A DNA stretch of 64,000 nucleotides, taken from the NCBI RefSeq assembly GCF_001632805.1, contig NZ_CP007220.1, positions 682,001 through 746,000 on the forward strand, read 5' to 3'. Below are positions 16,759 through 25,891 of the stretch, one piece after another. Position 1 is the first letter of the stretch, and every line of letters begins with the position of its first letter. The stretch comes from Mycobacteroides chelonae CCUG 47445. GTDB taxonomy: Bacteria > Actinomycetota > Actinomycetes > Mycobacteriales > Mycobacteriaceae. Both the position numbers and the translations under genes were made by a program. The notes beneath the pieces are model-generated. The model did not search any database and was not told the origin of the DNA. It worked only from the letters and a program-made list of their open reading frames with translations.

Positions 16759-17226
16759 TTACCCCGGCTGCGTCATGCCTTGCAGGGCAGTGCGCAGGTC
16801 CGCGGCCTTCGGCACTCCGGAGACTCGATATGCCTGCCGTCCGGTGGCATCGAAGATGAAGGTGGTCGGCAGCGACAACACCGAGAGGGCCCGAGCCGCG
16901 TCGGGGTTTGCGTCGATATCTACCTCTATATGCGCCACCTCGGGCTGCTCGGCCGACACCTGGTCCACGACGCGGCGGACCGCCGCGCACGGGCCGCACC
17001 ACACCGCGCTGAAGTGCACGATTGTCGGTCCGGTGGCAGAGAGCGCGATCCCGGGCGGGGCTTGCGCCTCGTCCGAGCCGCCGGGGCCGGCACGTAGCTT
17101 GCCGGACTTGCTCTTGATGGCGACCGCGATGAGGCTCGACGCCAGCAGCGCGACCGCGATCGCAATGACCGCGGTCACCAGTGGCGATGAGCCGCTCGCC
17201 TGAAGAGCGGACAAACCTGGCGTCAT
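16759..17226 (-). CDS. thiX: Membrane-anchored thioredoxin-like protein (ThiX)
   Basis: 155 residues. An N-terminal membrane helix (LVTAVIAIAVALLASSLIAVA) is followed by a thioredoxin fold with the redox motif FSAVWCGPCAAVRR at about residue 76 and the cis-Pro in LSLPTTFIFD. It probably faces the cytoplasm or membrane surface as a thiol-disulfide partner for the sulfur genes downstream. ATG at 17226 overlaps the stop of lmeA (ATGA), so it is transcribed with it. Syntenic with Rv0816c. Confidence 0.9.
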   Translation of the reverse strand: MTPGLSALQASGSSPLVTAVIAIAVALLASSLIAVAIKSKSGKLRAGPGGSDEAQAPPGIALSATGPTIVHFSAVWCGPCAAVRRVVDQVSAEQPEVAHIEVDIDANPDAARALSVLSLPTTFIFDATGRQAYRVSGVPKAADLRTALQGMTQPG

Positions 17227-18095
17227 GACTGCTTGAACGCGTCCAGGGAGATGGTTACTCCCTTGGCGATACCTTCGATGATCACATCTGATCCACGTGC
17301 GCCGACCGTTGTTGGTTCGATGGCAAAGGGGAGCTTCTGCCGGGGGACCACCTTGGTGAACGCCGCGAACACGCCCGCCTGCTGTTCCTCGGGCACGTCG
17401 CGGTCGGCCGTTCCCGGGCCTGTGACCACGGATGTGGCGACGAGCTGAAGGTCTGTCTTGTCGCGTCCCCCGACGGAGACGTCTACGGACACGGTCACCT
17501 TATGTTGGAAATCACCCGACTTCGGAGTACCGGTGAACAGCAGGCCGGTTCCGGTGGAGATGCCCGATTCGGTGGTGCCGCCGGTGGCATCGTTCTGTTC
17601 TTTCGGAGGCGGTTCGACGGCGAGGTCGTTGATCCCCATGAATCGACCCAGGTGATTGGAGTCGATGATGATCCGGCTCTCCACCCGATCCACCCGCAGC
17701 GGGGAGTCCGGGCGGATCAACCAGGACGCCTGGGAGATATCGATGCCGTGCAGCGTGCCTTCCAGCGTTGCCTTCCCCGTCTCCGCATGGTCCACGCCAT
17801 GCGCCTTGATCTCTACTTCCTTGTACCGGTGCGCCAGAGCCTGGGGAATGAACGGGAACACCAAGATGGCGACGGACGGATCGGAGCTCAGATTCGCCTC
17901 GGCGCGCAGGGTCCGGGACAGCCGGTATTCGGCGTAAATCGCAAACCCGAAATCGGTGCCGGTGGCCACGATTGCCAGTGCACATACCGCCGCGATAGTG
18001 GCGATCAGGGGTTTGCGCATCTGCACATTCTGGCGTACTCCCGCGCGTTCGCGGTTCTCGGCCACGGACTGCTGGTGTTCACGCAGGCGGCTCAT
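17223..18095 (-). CDS. lmeA: LmeA-like phospholipid-binding DUF2993 protein
   Basis: 290 residues (265 if the ATG at 18020 is used). One N-terminal hydrophobic segment ([19 protein letters not shown]) is followed by a DUF2993 tubular lipid-binding domain. Segments such as [22 protein letters not shown] and [19 protein letters not shown] belong to that domain. The orthologous position Rv0817c/MSMEG_5785 is, as I recall, LmeA, needed for mannan elongation of lipomannan in the periplasm. It is the first gene of the minus-strand run into thiX and is divergent from glnR. The start is uncertain between the two ATGs. Confidence 0.85.
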   Translation of the reverse strand: MSRLREHQQSVAENRERAGVRQNVQMRKPLIATIAAVCALAIVATGTDFGFAIYAEYRLSRTLRAEANLSSDPSVAILVFPFIPQALAHRYKEVEIKAHGVDHAETGKATLEGTLHGIDISQASWLIRPDSPLRVDRVESRIIIDSNHLGRFMGINDLAVEPPPKEQNDATGGTTESGISTGTGLLFTGTPKSGDFQHKVTVSVDVSVGGRDKTDLQLVATSVVTGPGTADRDVPEEQQAGVFAAFTKVVPRQKLPFAIEPTTVGARGSDVIIEGIAKGVTISLDAFKQS

Positions 18096-18170
18096 CCACG
18101 CTTACAAGCAGGTGGCGCGGTACATTATGGAACACCTGGAGACCGAAGCACCCGGGTGTTGGAGGGCTCG

Positions 18171-18989
18171 TTGGACCTGTTGCTGCTGACCGCTGACCCA
18201 AATCCGGACGCGGTACTGCCGTCCCTGTCGCTGCTCGCCCATACCGTGCGACCGGTGCCCAGCGAGGTGTCCTCGCTGTTAGAGGCGGGCTCCGCCGACG
18301 TGGCGATCGTCGATGCGCGCACCGATCTGGCGTCGGCGCGCGGACTGTGCCGACTGCTGGGCGCGGCCGGATCCTCGGTTCCGGTGGTCGCCGTGGTCAA
18401 CGAAGGCAGCCTGGTGGCAGTCAACGTCGACTGGGGTCTGGACGACATCCTGCTGCCCGGCACGGGACCCGCTGAGATCGACGCGCGGCTGCGTCTGCTG
18501 GTGGGGCGCCGCGCGGGTGCGGTCAACGTGGAGAACGCCAGCAAGGTGGTGCTCGGCGAACTGGTCATCGATGAGGGCACGTACACCGCGCGGTTGCGTG
18601 GCCGCCCGCTCGACCTCACCTACAAGGAGTTCGAGCTGCTCAAGTATCTGGCGCAGCATGCCGGCCGGGTATTCACCAGGGCCCAGCTGCTTCAGGAGGT
18701 GTGGGGATACGACTTCTTCGGTGGCACCCGCACCGTGGACGTCCATGTGCGACGGCTGCGCGCCAAGCTGGGCGGTGAGTACGAATCGCTCATCGGCACC
18801 GTGCGCAATGTCGGTTACAAGGCGGTGCGCCCGCCGCGCGCCAAGGGCGATGCCGGCGGATCCGAGAGTGCCGGTGGCGTGGACCCTGACGGCGACGCTG
18901 AACTGGACGACGACGTGCACGATGGCGTGGATGATGACGGCGCCGATGAGGACATCACCGCCGGACCAGGGGCGCGCAACGCGGGCTGA
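18171..18989 (+). CDS. glnR: OmpR-type regulator GlnR (nitrogen control)
   Basis: 272 residues. The N-terminal receiver-like domain is atypical ([21 protein letters not shown]) and lacks the full acidic pocket, as in GlnR, an orphan regulator. The C-terminal winged helix is clear: [40 protein letters not shown] and [10 protein letters not shown]. GlnR activates nitrogen assimilation genes (amtB, glnK, glnA, nir) in mycobacteria. The TTG start at 18171 follows GGAGGG by 4 bases. The C-terminus is extended by an acidic D/E-rich tail of about 45 residues. Syntenic with Rv0818. Confidence 0.92.
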   Translation: MDLLLLTADPNPDAVLPSLSLLAHTVRPVPSEVSSLLEAGSADVAIVDARTDLASARGLCRLLGAAGSSVPVVAVVNEGSLVAVNVDWGLDDILLPGTGPAEIDARLRLLVGRRAGAVNVENASKVVLGELVIDEGTYTARLRGRPLDLTYKEFELLKYLAQHAGRVFTRAQLLQEVWGYDFFGGTRTVDVHVRRLRAKLGGEYESLIGTVRNVGYKAVRPPRAKGDAGGSESAGGVDPDGDAELDDDVHDGVDDDGADEDITAGPGARNAG

Positions 18990-19009
18990 ATCACGACTAG
19001 CGTGGCGGT

Positions 19010-19903
19010 ATGACCGAATGGGTCCCGCTTCTTGATGATCAGCGTCAATTGCAGATACGTGAGTTGATTGTCGAGGCCACTCGCGTCGACGGCATTGCCC
19101 CGGTGGGGGAGCAGGTGCTGCGGGAGCTGCGTGGAACCGGGGCCAAGCATCTGGTCGCCGAGGACGGTGACGATGTGGCGGGGTACCTGAATTTGGTGCT
19201 GCCCGATGAGCGCGCCGCCGATGAGAATGCCACGGCGATGGCCGAATTGGTGGTCGCGCCGGGGGCGCGGCGGCGCGGAATCGGCTCGGCGATGATCCGG
19301 CTGGCCCTTGCGGAGGGGGGTGACGGTACCCGTATCTGGGCGCATGGCGACCTTCCGCCCGCCCGGGCACTGGCCGCCACGCTCGGACTGGTCGCGGTGC
19401 GGCGACTGCACCAGATGCGGCGCCCGCTGGCCGATCTGCCTGCCATCTCCGCCGATGCGAATGTCGTGATCCGCCATTACGCTGGGCCACAAGATGATTC
19501 GGACATTCTGCGGGTAAACAATGCCGCGTTCGCCTGGCATCCGGAGCAAGGAGGCTGGGGTCAGGACGATCTGTCCGCCCGGTTCGCCGAACCGTGGTTC
19601 GATCCGGGTGGGTTGTTCCTCGCACACGATGCGCAGACCGGCGATCTTCTCGGATTTCATTGGACCAAAAGGCATTTGGACAAGCCTGGAGTGGGCGAGG
19701 TGTACGTCGTCGGGGTTGACCCCACCGCGCAGGGCCGGAGACTAGGCCATCTGTTGACTTTGGTGGGACTGCATCATCTGGCTGATGCCGGTCTGGGCAC
19801 CGTGTTGCTGTACGTCGAGTCGGACAATGGCGCGGCCCTGCGGACGTATGAGCGGCTGGGATTTGCGGTATTCCACACCGACGCGGCATACGGTCGGGCC
19901 TGA
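19010..19903 (+). CDS. mshD: Mycothiol synthase
   Basis: 297 residues with two tandem GNAT domains. It catalyses the last mycothiol step, acetylation of Cys-GlcN-Ins by acetyl-CoA. The active C-terminal domain shows the acetyl-CoA loop [20 protein letters not shown] and [13 protein letters not shown]. The N-terminal domain has a weaker [15 protein letters not shown] loop. It begins 20 bp after glnR and ends before the pst promoter. Mycothiol is restricted to Actinobacteria, which supports the taxonomic call. Confidence 0.95.
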   Translation: MTEWVPLLDDQRQLQIRELIVEATRVDGIAPVGEQVLRELRGTGAKHLVAEDGDDVAGYLNLVLPDERAADENATAMAELVVAPGARRRGIGSAMIRLALAEGGDGTRIWAHGDLPPARALAATLGLVAVRRLHQMRRPLADLPAISADANVVIRHYAGPQDDSDILRVNNAAFAWHPEQGGWGQDDLSARFAEPWFDPGGLFLAHDAQTGDLLGFHWTKRHLDKPGVGEVYVVGVDPTAQGRRLGHLLTLVGLHHLADAGLGTVLLYVESDNGAALRTYERLGFAVFHTDAAYGRA

Positions 19904-19947
19904 CAAGGCGTTTACCTGCGATAACGACCGGACTGTCAAGTCTGTGA

Positions 19948-19964
19948 GTTCACTTTCCGTTCAC
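19948..19964 (+). promoter_or_regulatory. PHO-box-like direct repeat upstream of pstS
   Basis: GTTCAC occurs at 19948 and again at 19959, exactly 11 bp apart, inside GTTCACTTTCCGTTCAC. Direct GTTCAC repeats at 11-bp spacing are the PhoP-type PHO-box layout of actinomycetes, and similar sequences are bound by mycobacterial RegX3. It lies about 110 bp before the pstS start, as expected for phosphate-starvation induction. Regulator identity is inferred. Confidence 0.6.
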
Positions 19965-20071
19965 CTGCGGTCGGGTGCCCGTCCATCGTCTGCCTTTAGT
20001 TTCCGGGGTGCGCGTAGAAGATCCACCCCCATCACCCGTCTTCCCATCACTCATGCGAGAAAGCGAGAGCC

Positions 20072-21211
20072 GTGAACCTCAAGGCCGTGAATCTTAAAAG
20101 CACCGGCACCACGATCTTCGCGGCAGCCGCCGCCGTCGCCTTGACCGCCGGCCTCGCCGCCTGCGGTAGTGACAACACCACGGGAGGCTCCTCCTCGAGC
20201 GCGTCGGGTGCTGCCTCCGGCTCGGGTGAGTGTGCGGGCAAGGCCAAGCTGAGCGCCGAGGGTTCGTCGGCCCAGAAGAACGCCTTCGACATCTTCGCCA
20301 ACGAGTACTCGACCGCGTGCTCCGGCAAGTCGATCAACTACAACCCCACCGGCTCGGGCAAGGGGCGCGATAACTTCATCGCCGGACAGGTCGACATCGG
20401 CGGCTCCGACTCGGCCCTGTCCGAAGAAGAAGCGGGCAAGGCCAAGGAGCGCTGCAGCGGCAACGAGGCATGGAACCTGCCCGTCGTCTTCGGCCCAATT
20501 GCCTTGGCGTACAACCTTCCTGGTGTCGACAAGCTGGTTCTGAACGCGGACACGGCCGCCAAGATCTTCACCGGCGTCATCACCACCTGGAACGACCCGG
20601 CCATCGCCGCCCTCAACCCGGGTGTGACGCTGCCGGACACCAAGGTCACCCCCGTGTACCGCAAGGACAAGTCCGGTACCAGCGAGAACTTCGGCAAGTA
20701 CCTCACCACCGCCGCCCCGGAGAGCTGGACCAAGGGCAGCAGCGGCACCTGGGAGGGCGGCGCCGGTGAGAGCGCCGAGAAGTCCTCGGGTGTGGCCGAG
20801 AAGGTCAAGGCGCTGCCCGGTGCCATCACCTACGTGGAGAAGGGCTACGCCGACGACCTCAAGATGCCGTACGCGCAGATCGACAGCGGTGCCGGCGCCG
20901 TCGCGCTGACCCCGGAGACCGCCGCCGCCTCGGTGGAGACCGCCAAGTTCGCGGGCGAGGGCAACGACCTCAAGCTGGACCTGGCCTCGATCTACGGGAC
21001 CAAGACAGCCGGCGCCTACCCGATCGTGCTGGCCACCTACGAGATCGTCTGCTCCAAGGGGTACAAGGACGCCGACGTCGCCGCCGCGGTGAAGTCGTTC
21101 CTGACGGTCGCGGTGAACCAGGGCCAGAAGGGTCTGGCAGACGTCGGCTACGCCCCGCTGCCCACGCAGTTCAAGTCCCGCCTGGAGACGGCCATCAAGG
21201 CGCTCTCCTAG
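20072..21211 (+). CDS. pstS: Phosphate ABC transporter substrate-binding lipoprotein
   Basis: 379 residues. The lipobox (TAGLAACGS, lipidated Cys near residue 30) anchors it outside the membrane. The phosphate-binding PBP fold shows SAEGSSAQKNAF, NPTGSGKGRDNF, DIGGSDSALS and the KSGTSENFGKYL segment. It delivers phosphate to PstC/PstA. GTG at 20072 follows GAGAAAGCGAGAG. A hairpin between pstS and pstC probably makes pstS the most abundant product of the operon. Confidence 0.95.
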   Translation: MNLKAVNLKSTGTTIFAAAAAVALTAGLAACGSDNTTGGSSSSASGAASGSGECAGKAKLSAEGSSAQKNAFDIFANEYSTACSGKSINYNPTGSGKGRDNFIAGQVDIGGSDSALSEEEAGKAKERCSGNEAWNLPVVFGPIALAYNLPGVDKLVLNADTAAKIFTGVITTWNDPAIAALNPGVTLPDTKVTPVYRKDKSGTSENFGKYLTTAAPESWTKGSSGTWEGGAGESAEKSSGVAEKVKALPGAITYVEKGYADDLKMPYAQIDSGAGAVALTPETAAASVETAKFAGEGNDLKLDLASIYGTKTAGAYPIVLATYEIVCSKGYKDADVAAAVKSFLTVAVNQGQKGLADVGYAPLPTQFKSRLETAIKALS

Positions 21212-21221
21212 CAGCTGATTC

Positions 21222-21259
21222 GTCCCCACCCGGTGAGCTTGGGTGACCCGGGTGGGGAC
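21222..21259 (+). terminator. Attenuating hairpin between pstS and pstC
   Basis: GTCCCCACCCGGT (21222-21234) pairs with ACCCGGGTGGGGAC (21246-21259), one base bulged, loop 11. No U-run follows, so it may act as a partial terminator or as a 3'-end stabiliser for pstS mRNA, permitting excess binding protein relative to the membrane subunits. Confidence 0.6.
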
Positions 21260-21289
21260 GTACCATCAACGACATAGACAGCGAGTTCA

Positions 21290-22366
21290 ATGAGCAGCCA
21301 GACCAGCGGGATCGATCCCGTGGGGGTAGCCCGTCCGGCGGATCTTGACGGATCGGTCTTCGAGGAGAAGCCACAACCCATGAGCGACGAGGGCGACCAT
21401 CAGCCACCCGCCAAGGCCACCAATACGGTTACCAAGGCGGTCACCCGTCCCGGCGACCGCATCTTCTCCGGACTCGCTAAGGGGTCAGGTGTATTCGTTG
21501 TCGCGCTCATCGGTCTGGTGGCCGTATTCCTGATCCTGCGCGCCGTACCGGCGCTGAGTAACGACGACGAGAACTTCTTCCTCTACAACGGGCCGTGGCG
21601 CACTGACGACACGTCGCACATGCAGTTCGGCGTGCTCGATCTGTTCCAGGTCACCGTCTTCGTCTCGGTCTTCGCGCTCCTACTCGCCATGCCGGTGGCC
21701 CTCGGCATCGCGATCTACCTGACCGAGTACGCACCCGCGCGGGTGCGTGGGCCACTTGCCTACGTCATCGACCTGCTGGCCGCGGTGCCGTCCATCGTCT
21801 ACGGCCTGTGGGGCATCTACGTACTGGCTCCGGCGATCGCGCCGGTTGCACTGTGGCTCAACAGAAACCTCGGATTTATCCCGCTCTTCGCCGATAGCCC
21901 CGTGAACATCGGAGGCGGCGGCAACCTGTTTACCGGCGGCATTGTGCTGGCGGTGATGATCCTGCCGATCATCGCGGCCGTGACGCGCGAGGTCTTCATT
22001 CAGACCCCCAAGGGGCAGATCGAGGCCGCGCTCGCGCTGGGTGCCACCAAATGGGAAGTGGTGCGCACCACCATCATTCCGTTCGGTACCTCCGGATACA
22101 TCAGCGGTTCCATGCTGGGGCTCGGCCGTGCCCTGGGCGAGACCATTGCGCTGATGCTGATCCTGTCGGGCACCTCGGTGGCGTTCGGATGGTCACTGTT
22201 CGACAGCGGAAGCACTTTTGCAACCCATATCGCTTCCAACGCATCGGAATTCAATAACGAACTAGAGGCCGGCGCATACATCGCGGCCGGGCTGGTGCTG
22301 TTCGTGCTGACATTCCTGGTGAACTCGGCGGCTCGTGCCGTCGTCGGCGGAAAGGGCCGGGCATGA
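21290..22366 (+). CDS. pstC: Phosphate ABC transporter permease PstC
   Basis: 358 residues: a cytoplasmic N-terminal extension of about 60 residues, then six membrane helices. The permease coupling motif reads EAALALGATKWEVVRTTIIPFG with GLGRALGETIA after it. DLLAAVPSIVYGLWGIY and FIPLFADSPVNIGGGGN are typical of PstC. It pairs with PstA to form the channel. ATG at 21290 is used; ATG at 21380 (MSDEGDHQ) would give a 328-residue form. The gene overlaps pstA by ATGA. Confidence 0.95.
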   Translation: MSSQTSGIDPVGVARPADLDGSVFEEKPQPMSDEGDHQPPAKATNTVTKAVTRPGDRIFSGLAKGSGVFVVALIGLVAVFLILRAVPALSNDDENFFLYNGPWRTDDTSHMQFGVLDLFQVTVFVSVFALLLAMPVALGIAIYLTEYAPARVRGPLAYVIDLLAAVPSIVYGLWGIYVLAPAIAPVALWLNRNLGFIPLFADSPVNIGGGGNLFTGGIVLAVMILPIIAAVTREVFIQTPKGQIEAALALGATKWEVVRTTIIPFGTSGYISGSMLGLGRALGETIALMLILSGTSVAFGWSLFDSGSTFATHIASNASEFNNELEAGAYIAAGLVLFVLTFLVNSAARAVVGGKGRA

Positions 22367-23271
22367 CCTCGACTCTCGACAGGCCCGTAAAGGAGCCCGC
22401 CTTCCATCCGCTCTCGGGCCGGCGCAAGGCCACCAACGCCCTTGCCACGGTGTTGGTCTCGGCCGCGGTACTGGTCGCGCTGATCCCACTGGTGTGGGTG
22501 CTGTACACGGTCTTCGACCGTGGATTTAGCGCCATCCTCAGCGCGGACTGGTGGTTCAAATCGCAGAACATGATGACCAACCGAATCGCGGGCGGCGGCG
22601 CCTATCACGCCATCGTCGGCACGCTGTTCCAAGGCCTGTTCTGCGCGATCATCTCGGTGCCCATCGGCATCTTCGTAGCCATTTACCTGGTCGAGTACGG
22701 TGCGAACTCCCGGTTGGCTAAGCTCACCACTTTCATGGTCGACATCCTGACCGGCGTGCCGTCGATTGTCGCCGCGCTGTTCATCTATGCCCTGTGGGTG
22801 GCCACGCTCGGGCTGCCGCGGTCGGGCCTTGCGGTATCGCTGGCTTTGGTGCTGTTGATGATTCCGGTGGTGGTGCGTTCCTCGGAGGAAATGCTGAAGA
22901 TCGTCCCGAATGATCTGCGCGAGGCCTCCTTTGCGCTGGGCGTGCCCAAGTGGAAGACCATCGCGCGCATCGTGCTGCCGACGGCACTCTCGGGTGTGGT
23001 CACCGGTGTGATGCTGGCGCTCGCACGCGTCATGGGCGAGACCGCGCCGCTGCTCGTGCTCGTCGGTTACAGCAAGCTGATCAACTACGACATGTTCGGC
23101 GGAGAGATGGCCTCACTGCCGGGCATGATGCTCGATCAGCGCAGTGGTTCGGTGGTGGGCCTTGCCGAGTCCCGGCTCTGGGGCGCCGCCCTCACGCTCA
23201 TCTTGTTGGTCGCGATTCTCAACGTGATCGCCAAACTCATTTCGCGTTTCTTCGCGCCCAAAAAGGTCTAG
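22363..23271 (+). CDS. pstA: Phosphate ABC transporter permease PstA
   Basis: 302 residues with six membrane helices. Diagnostic segments are [20 protein letters not shown] and the coupling loop [20 protein letters not shown] followed by [14 protein letters not shown]. It starts inside the pstC stop (ATGA) and is followed 10 bp later by pstB, so it is in the core of the pstSCAB operon. The Glu/Arg residues in the membrane helices are as in other PstA proteins. Confidence 0.95.
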   Translation: MTSTLDRPVKEPAFHPLSGRRKATNALATVLVSAAVLVALIPLVWVLYTVFDRGFSAILSADWWFKSQNMMTNRIAGGGAYHAIVGTLFQGLFCAIISVPIGIFVAIYLVEYGANSRLAKLTTFMVDILTGVPSIVAALFIYALWVATLGLPRSGLAVSLALVLLMIPVVVRSSEEMLKIVPNDLREASFALGVPKWKTIARIVLPTALSGVVTGVMLALARVMGETAPLLVLVGYSKLINYDMFGGEMASLPGMMLDQRSGSVVGLAESRLWGAALTLILLVAILNVIAKLISRFFAPKKV

Positions 23272-23281
23272 GAAGGTAGTC

Positions 23282-24058
23282 ATGGCCAAGCGTCTCGATC
23301 TGAAGGACGTCAACATCTACTACGGCAAGTTTCATGCCGTTCAGGATGTCGCGCTGTCGGTTCCGCCCCGCAGCGTGACGGCGTTCATCGGCCCGTCCGG
23401 TTGCGGCAAGTCGACGGTGCTGCGCACCCTCAACCGGATGCACGAGGTGACACCCGGTGCCCGCGTCGAGGGTTCGGTGCTACTCGATGGAGCCGACATC
23501 TATGGTGCCGGGGTTGACCCGGTGTCGGTGCGTAAGACCATCGGTATGGTGTTTCAGCGGCCAAACCCATTCCCCACCATGTCGATTCGTGACAATGTGG
23601 TGGCCGGCCTGCGGTTGCAGGGTGTGCGCAGCAAGAAGACCCTTGATGAGGTCGCCGAGCGTTCGCTGCAGGGCGCCAACCTGTGGAACGAGGTCAAGGA
23701 CCGTCTCGACCGCCCGGGCGGCGGGCTCTCCGGTGGTCAGCAGCAGCGTCTGTGCATCGCCAGAGCCATCGCCGTGCAGCCGGACGTGCTGCTGATGGAC
23801 GAGCCGTGCTCGGCCTTGGACCCCATTTCCACGCTGGCTATCGAGGATCTGATCTCCGAGCTCAAGCAAGAGTTCACCATCGTCATCGTCACGCACAACA
23901 TGCAGCAAGCCGCGCGTGTCAGTGACCAGACCGCGTTCTTCAACCTGGAGGCCGCGGGCAAGCCGGGCATGCTGGTGGAAATCGATGACACCGAGAAGAT
24001 TTTCTCCAACCCCAGCCAGAAGGCCACCGAGGACTACATCTCCGGTCGCTTCGGCTGA
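23282..24058 (+). CDS. pstB: Phosphate ABC transporter ATPase PstB
   Basis: 258 residues, full length. Walker A is GPSGCGKST, the Q-loop is [13 protein letters not shown], the ABC signature is [14 protein letters not shown], Walker B is [12 protein letters not shown], and the H-loop is [14 protein letters not shown]. It energises phosphate uptake and, with PhoU, signals phosphate status to SenX3-RegX3. GGAAGG precedes the ATG. Position equals M. tuberculosis phoT (Rv0820). The operon ends at a long hairpin 22 bp downstream. Confidence 0.97.
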   Translation: MAKRLDLKDVNIYYGKFHAVQDVALSVPPRSVTAFIGPSGCGKSTVLRTLNRMHEVTPGARVEGSVLLDGADIYGAGVDPVSVRKTIGMVFQRPNPFPTMSIRDNVVAGLRLQGVRSKKTLDEVAERSLQGANLWNEVKDRLDRPGGGLSGGQQQRLCIARAIAVQPDVLLMDEPCSALDPISTLAIEDLISELKQEFTIVIVTHNMQQAARVSDQTAFFNLEAAGKPGMLVEIDDTEKIFSNPSQKATEDYISGRFG

Positions 24059-24080
24059 TCTTGATCGTAAGATTGCCGCC

Positions 24081-24134
24081 GAGTCTGCTTCTCACGACGG
24101 TTTCGCGTCCCAGAACGTCGTGAGACGCAGACTC
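24081..24134 (+). terminator. Long stem-loop ending the pst operon
   Basis: GAGTCTGCTTCTCACGACG (24081-24099) pairs with CGTCGTGAGACGCAGACTC (24116-24134), one mismatch, 16-base loop. The stem of about 18 pairs lacks a U-run, as is common in mycobacterial intrinsic terminators. The next gene starts at 24171. Confidence 0.75.
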
Positions 24135-24170
24135 AGGGAATAGTTGGGACGCGCGACTATCTTGGTCGGC

Positions 24171-25097
24171 ATGACGAAGGCAGTGCAGTTCGACCAGTAC
24201 GGCGACATCGATGTCCTGCAGGTGCGTGAAGTGCCGCGTCCGGTACCCGGGCCCACCGACGTGCTTGTGCAGGTGCGTGCCGCGGGAATCAACCCCGGTG
24301 AGGCGAAGATCCGTACCGGGATGCTGCACGATCGGTTCCCTGCGACTTTCCCCTCCGGGCAGGGCAGCGACCTGGCGGGTGTCGTGGTGGAGGTCGGCCA
24401 CAGCGTGGCGCGTTTTGCACCAGGGGACGAGGTGTTCGGCTATACCGACGATCGGGCCAGTCACGCCGAGTTCGTTGTTGTCCCGGCCAGTCAGCTGGTG
24501 ACCAAGCCCGAGAGTCTGTCGTGGGAGGTGGCGGGCAGTCTCTTCGTCGCGGGTACCACCGCCTACGCCGCGGTCGGCTCGGTTGATCTGGCTCCGGGTG
24601 ATGTCGTCGCCGTTTCCGGAGCGGCGGGGGGAGTGGGCACCATCGTCGTACAGCTCGCCAAGGCCGCTGGTGCGACCGTGATCGGTATCGCGGGGCCGGG
24701 TAACGACGAGTGGCTCACCGCGCATGGCGTCATCCCGGTCAATTACGGCGACGGGCTGGCAGACCGCATCAAGGCGGCAGCACCCGAGGGTCGCGTCGAT
24801 GCCTTCCTCGACCTCTTCGGCGGGGGCTACGTGGAGCTGGCGCTCAATGAGCTTGGAGTGGAGCTGCCGCGAATCGACACCATCATCGATTTCGCGGCAA
24901 TCGAGCGATATGGCGTGCAAAGTGTGGGAAACGCCGAAGGCGCCTCCGCGCAGGTGCTCGCCGAGCTGGCGGCACTGATTGTCGACGGAAAGCTGGATGT
25001 GATTGTCGCGCAGGCATTCCCGCTGGACGAGGTGCGTAATGCGTACGAGCTTCTAGAGCGGCAGCACACCCGGGGAAAGATCGTTTTGGTGCCTTAG
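24171..25097 (+). CDS. Zinc-less medium-chain NADP-dependent oxidoreductase (quinone-reductase type)
   Basis: 308 residues of the medium-chain dehydrogenase superfamily without the zinc-binding Cys/His set. It has the QOR-like N-terminal GroES fold (VRAAGINPGEAKIRTGM) and the Rossmann dinucleotide loop VSGAAGGVGTIVVQLAKAAG. Its catalytic role is usually reduction of quinones or enones. It lies in the gap between pstB and phoU and faces phoU with only 4 bp between stops. Its placement seems unrelated to phosphate control. Confidence 0.85.
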   Translation: MTKAVQFDQYGDIDVLQVREVPRPVPGPTDVLVQVRAAGINPGEAKIRTGMLHDRFPATFPSGQGSDLAGVVVEVGHSVARFAPGDEVFGYTDDRASHAEFVVVPASQLVTKPESLSWEVAGSLFVAGTTAYAAVGSVDLAPGDVVAVSGAAGGVGTIVVQLAKAAGATVIGIAGPGNDEWLTAHGVIPVNYGDGLADRIKAAAPEGRVDAFLDLFGGGYVELALNELGVELPRIDTIIDFAAIERYGVQSVGNAEGASAQVLAELAALIVDGKLDVIVAQAFPLDEVRNAYELLERQHTRGKIVLVP

Positions 25098-25101
25098 CCG
25101 C

Positions 25102-25779
25102 TCAGAGCGATGTCAGGTGGTCGTGACCCTGTCCCTCGGGCGGCAGGGTGCCGGTCACCTGGAAGATGACCCGGCGGGCGACTTCCACCGCGTGGTCGGC
25201 GAAACGCTCGTAGAAGCGGCCCAGCAGCGTCACGTCGACGGCGGCGGCCACTCCGTGCTTCCACTCGCGGTCCATGAGCACGGTGAACAAGTGCCGGTGC
25301 AGGTCGTCCATCGCATCGTCTTCTTCGTTGATGCGGGCGGCCTTCTCCGGGTCACGAGTCAGTAGTACCTCTTGCGCACTGTTGCCCAAATCTACTGCGA
25401 CTCGGCCCATCTCGGCAAAATATCCGTTGACCTCTTCAGGCAGGGCGTGCTGCGGATGGCGGCGCCGGGCGATCTTGGCGACGTGCAGCGCCAGAGCGCC
25501 CATCCGGTCCACGTCGGCCACAATCTGGATGCTGCTGACAACCTCGCGGAGATCTCCGGCCACGGGAGCCTGCAGGGCCAAGATGGCGAAGGCGTTCTCC
25601 TCGGCGGCGGCGCTCATCGCGGTGATCTGCTCGTGGTCGGAGATGACCTGCTCGGCGAGGACGAGATCGGCCTGCAGCAGTGCACGAGTGGCCCGCTCCA
25701 TGGCGGCTCCGGCCAACCCACACATCTCCCCCAACTGTGCCGATAGTGAGGACAGCTGCTCCTGAAACGCGGTACGCAT
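25102..25779 (-). CDS. phoU: Phosphate signalling protein PhoU (PhoY2-like)
   Basis: 225 residues made of two three-helix PhoU bundles. Repeated acidic metal-site helices are visible as [19 protein letters not shown] and [24 protein letters not shown] segments near residues 75-95 and 185-200. It represses the SenX3-RegX3 pathway when phosphate is plentiful and interacts with the Pst transporter. M. tuberculosis phoY2 (Rv0821c), tied to persister formation, holds the same place. It is convergent with the oxidoreductase at 24171. Confidence 0.93.
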   Translation of the reverse strand: MRTAFQEQLSSLSAQLGEMCGLAGAAMERATRALLQADLVLAEQVISDHEQITAMSAAAEENAFAILALQAPVAGDLREVVSSIQIVADVDRMGALALHVAKIARRRHPQHALPEEVNGYFAEMGRVAVDLGNSAQEVLLTRDPEKAARINEEDDAMDDLHRHLFTVLMDREWKHGVAAAVDVTLLGRFYERFADHAVEVARRVIFQVTGTLPPEGQGHDHLTSL

Positions 25780-25891
25780 GGATCAAGCCTACGGACCCGC
25801 CGTCGTTGAGTCATGGCCCTGGCGTGAACGGCGAGTGAATGCCGCCACAGGTTCCGTGAAAGAAACTGAGATCAGCGTCTAAATAGTCGGA

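Noticed and set aside
18279..19889. 536-codon minus-strand frame over glnR and mshD
   Set aside because: Antisense to two clearly conserved genes; Arg/Pro-rich without motifs.
20051..21229. 392-codon open frame on the minus strand over pstS
   Set aside because: It is the exact antisense of a well-supported pstS with Gly/Arg/Val-rich translation and no recognisable domain; a product of high-GC codon bias.
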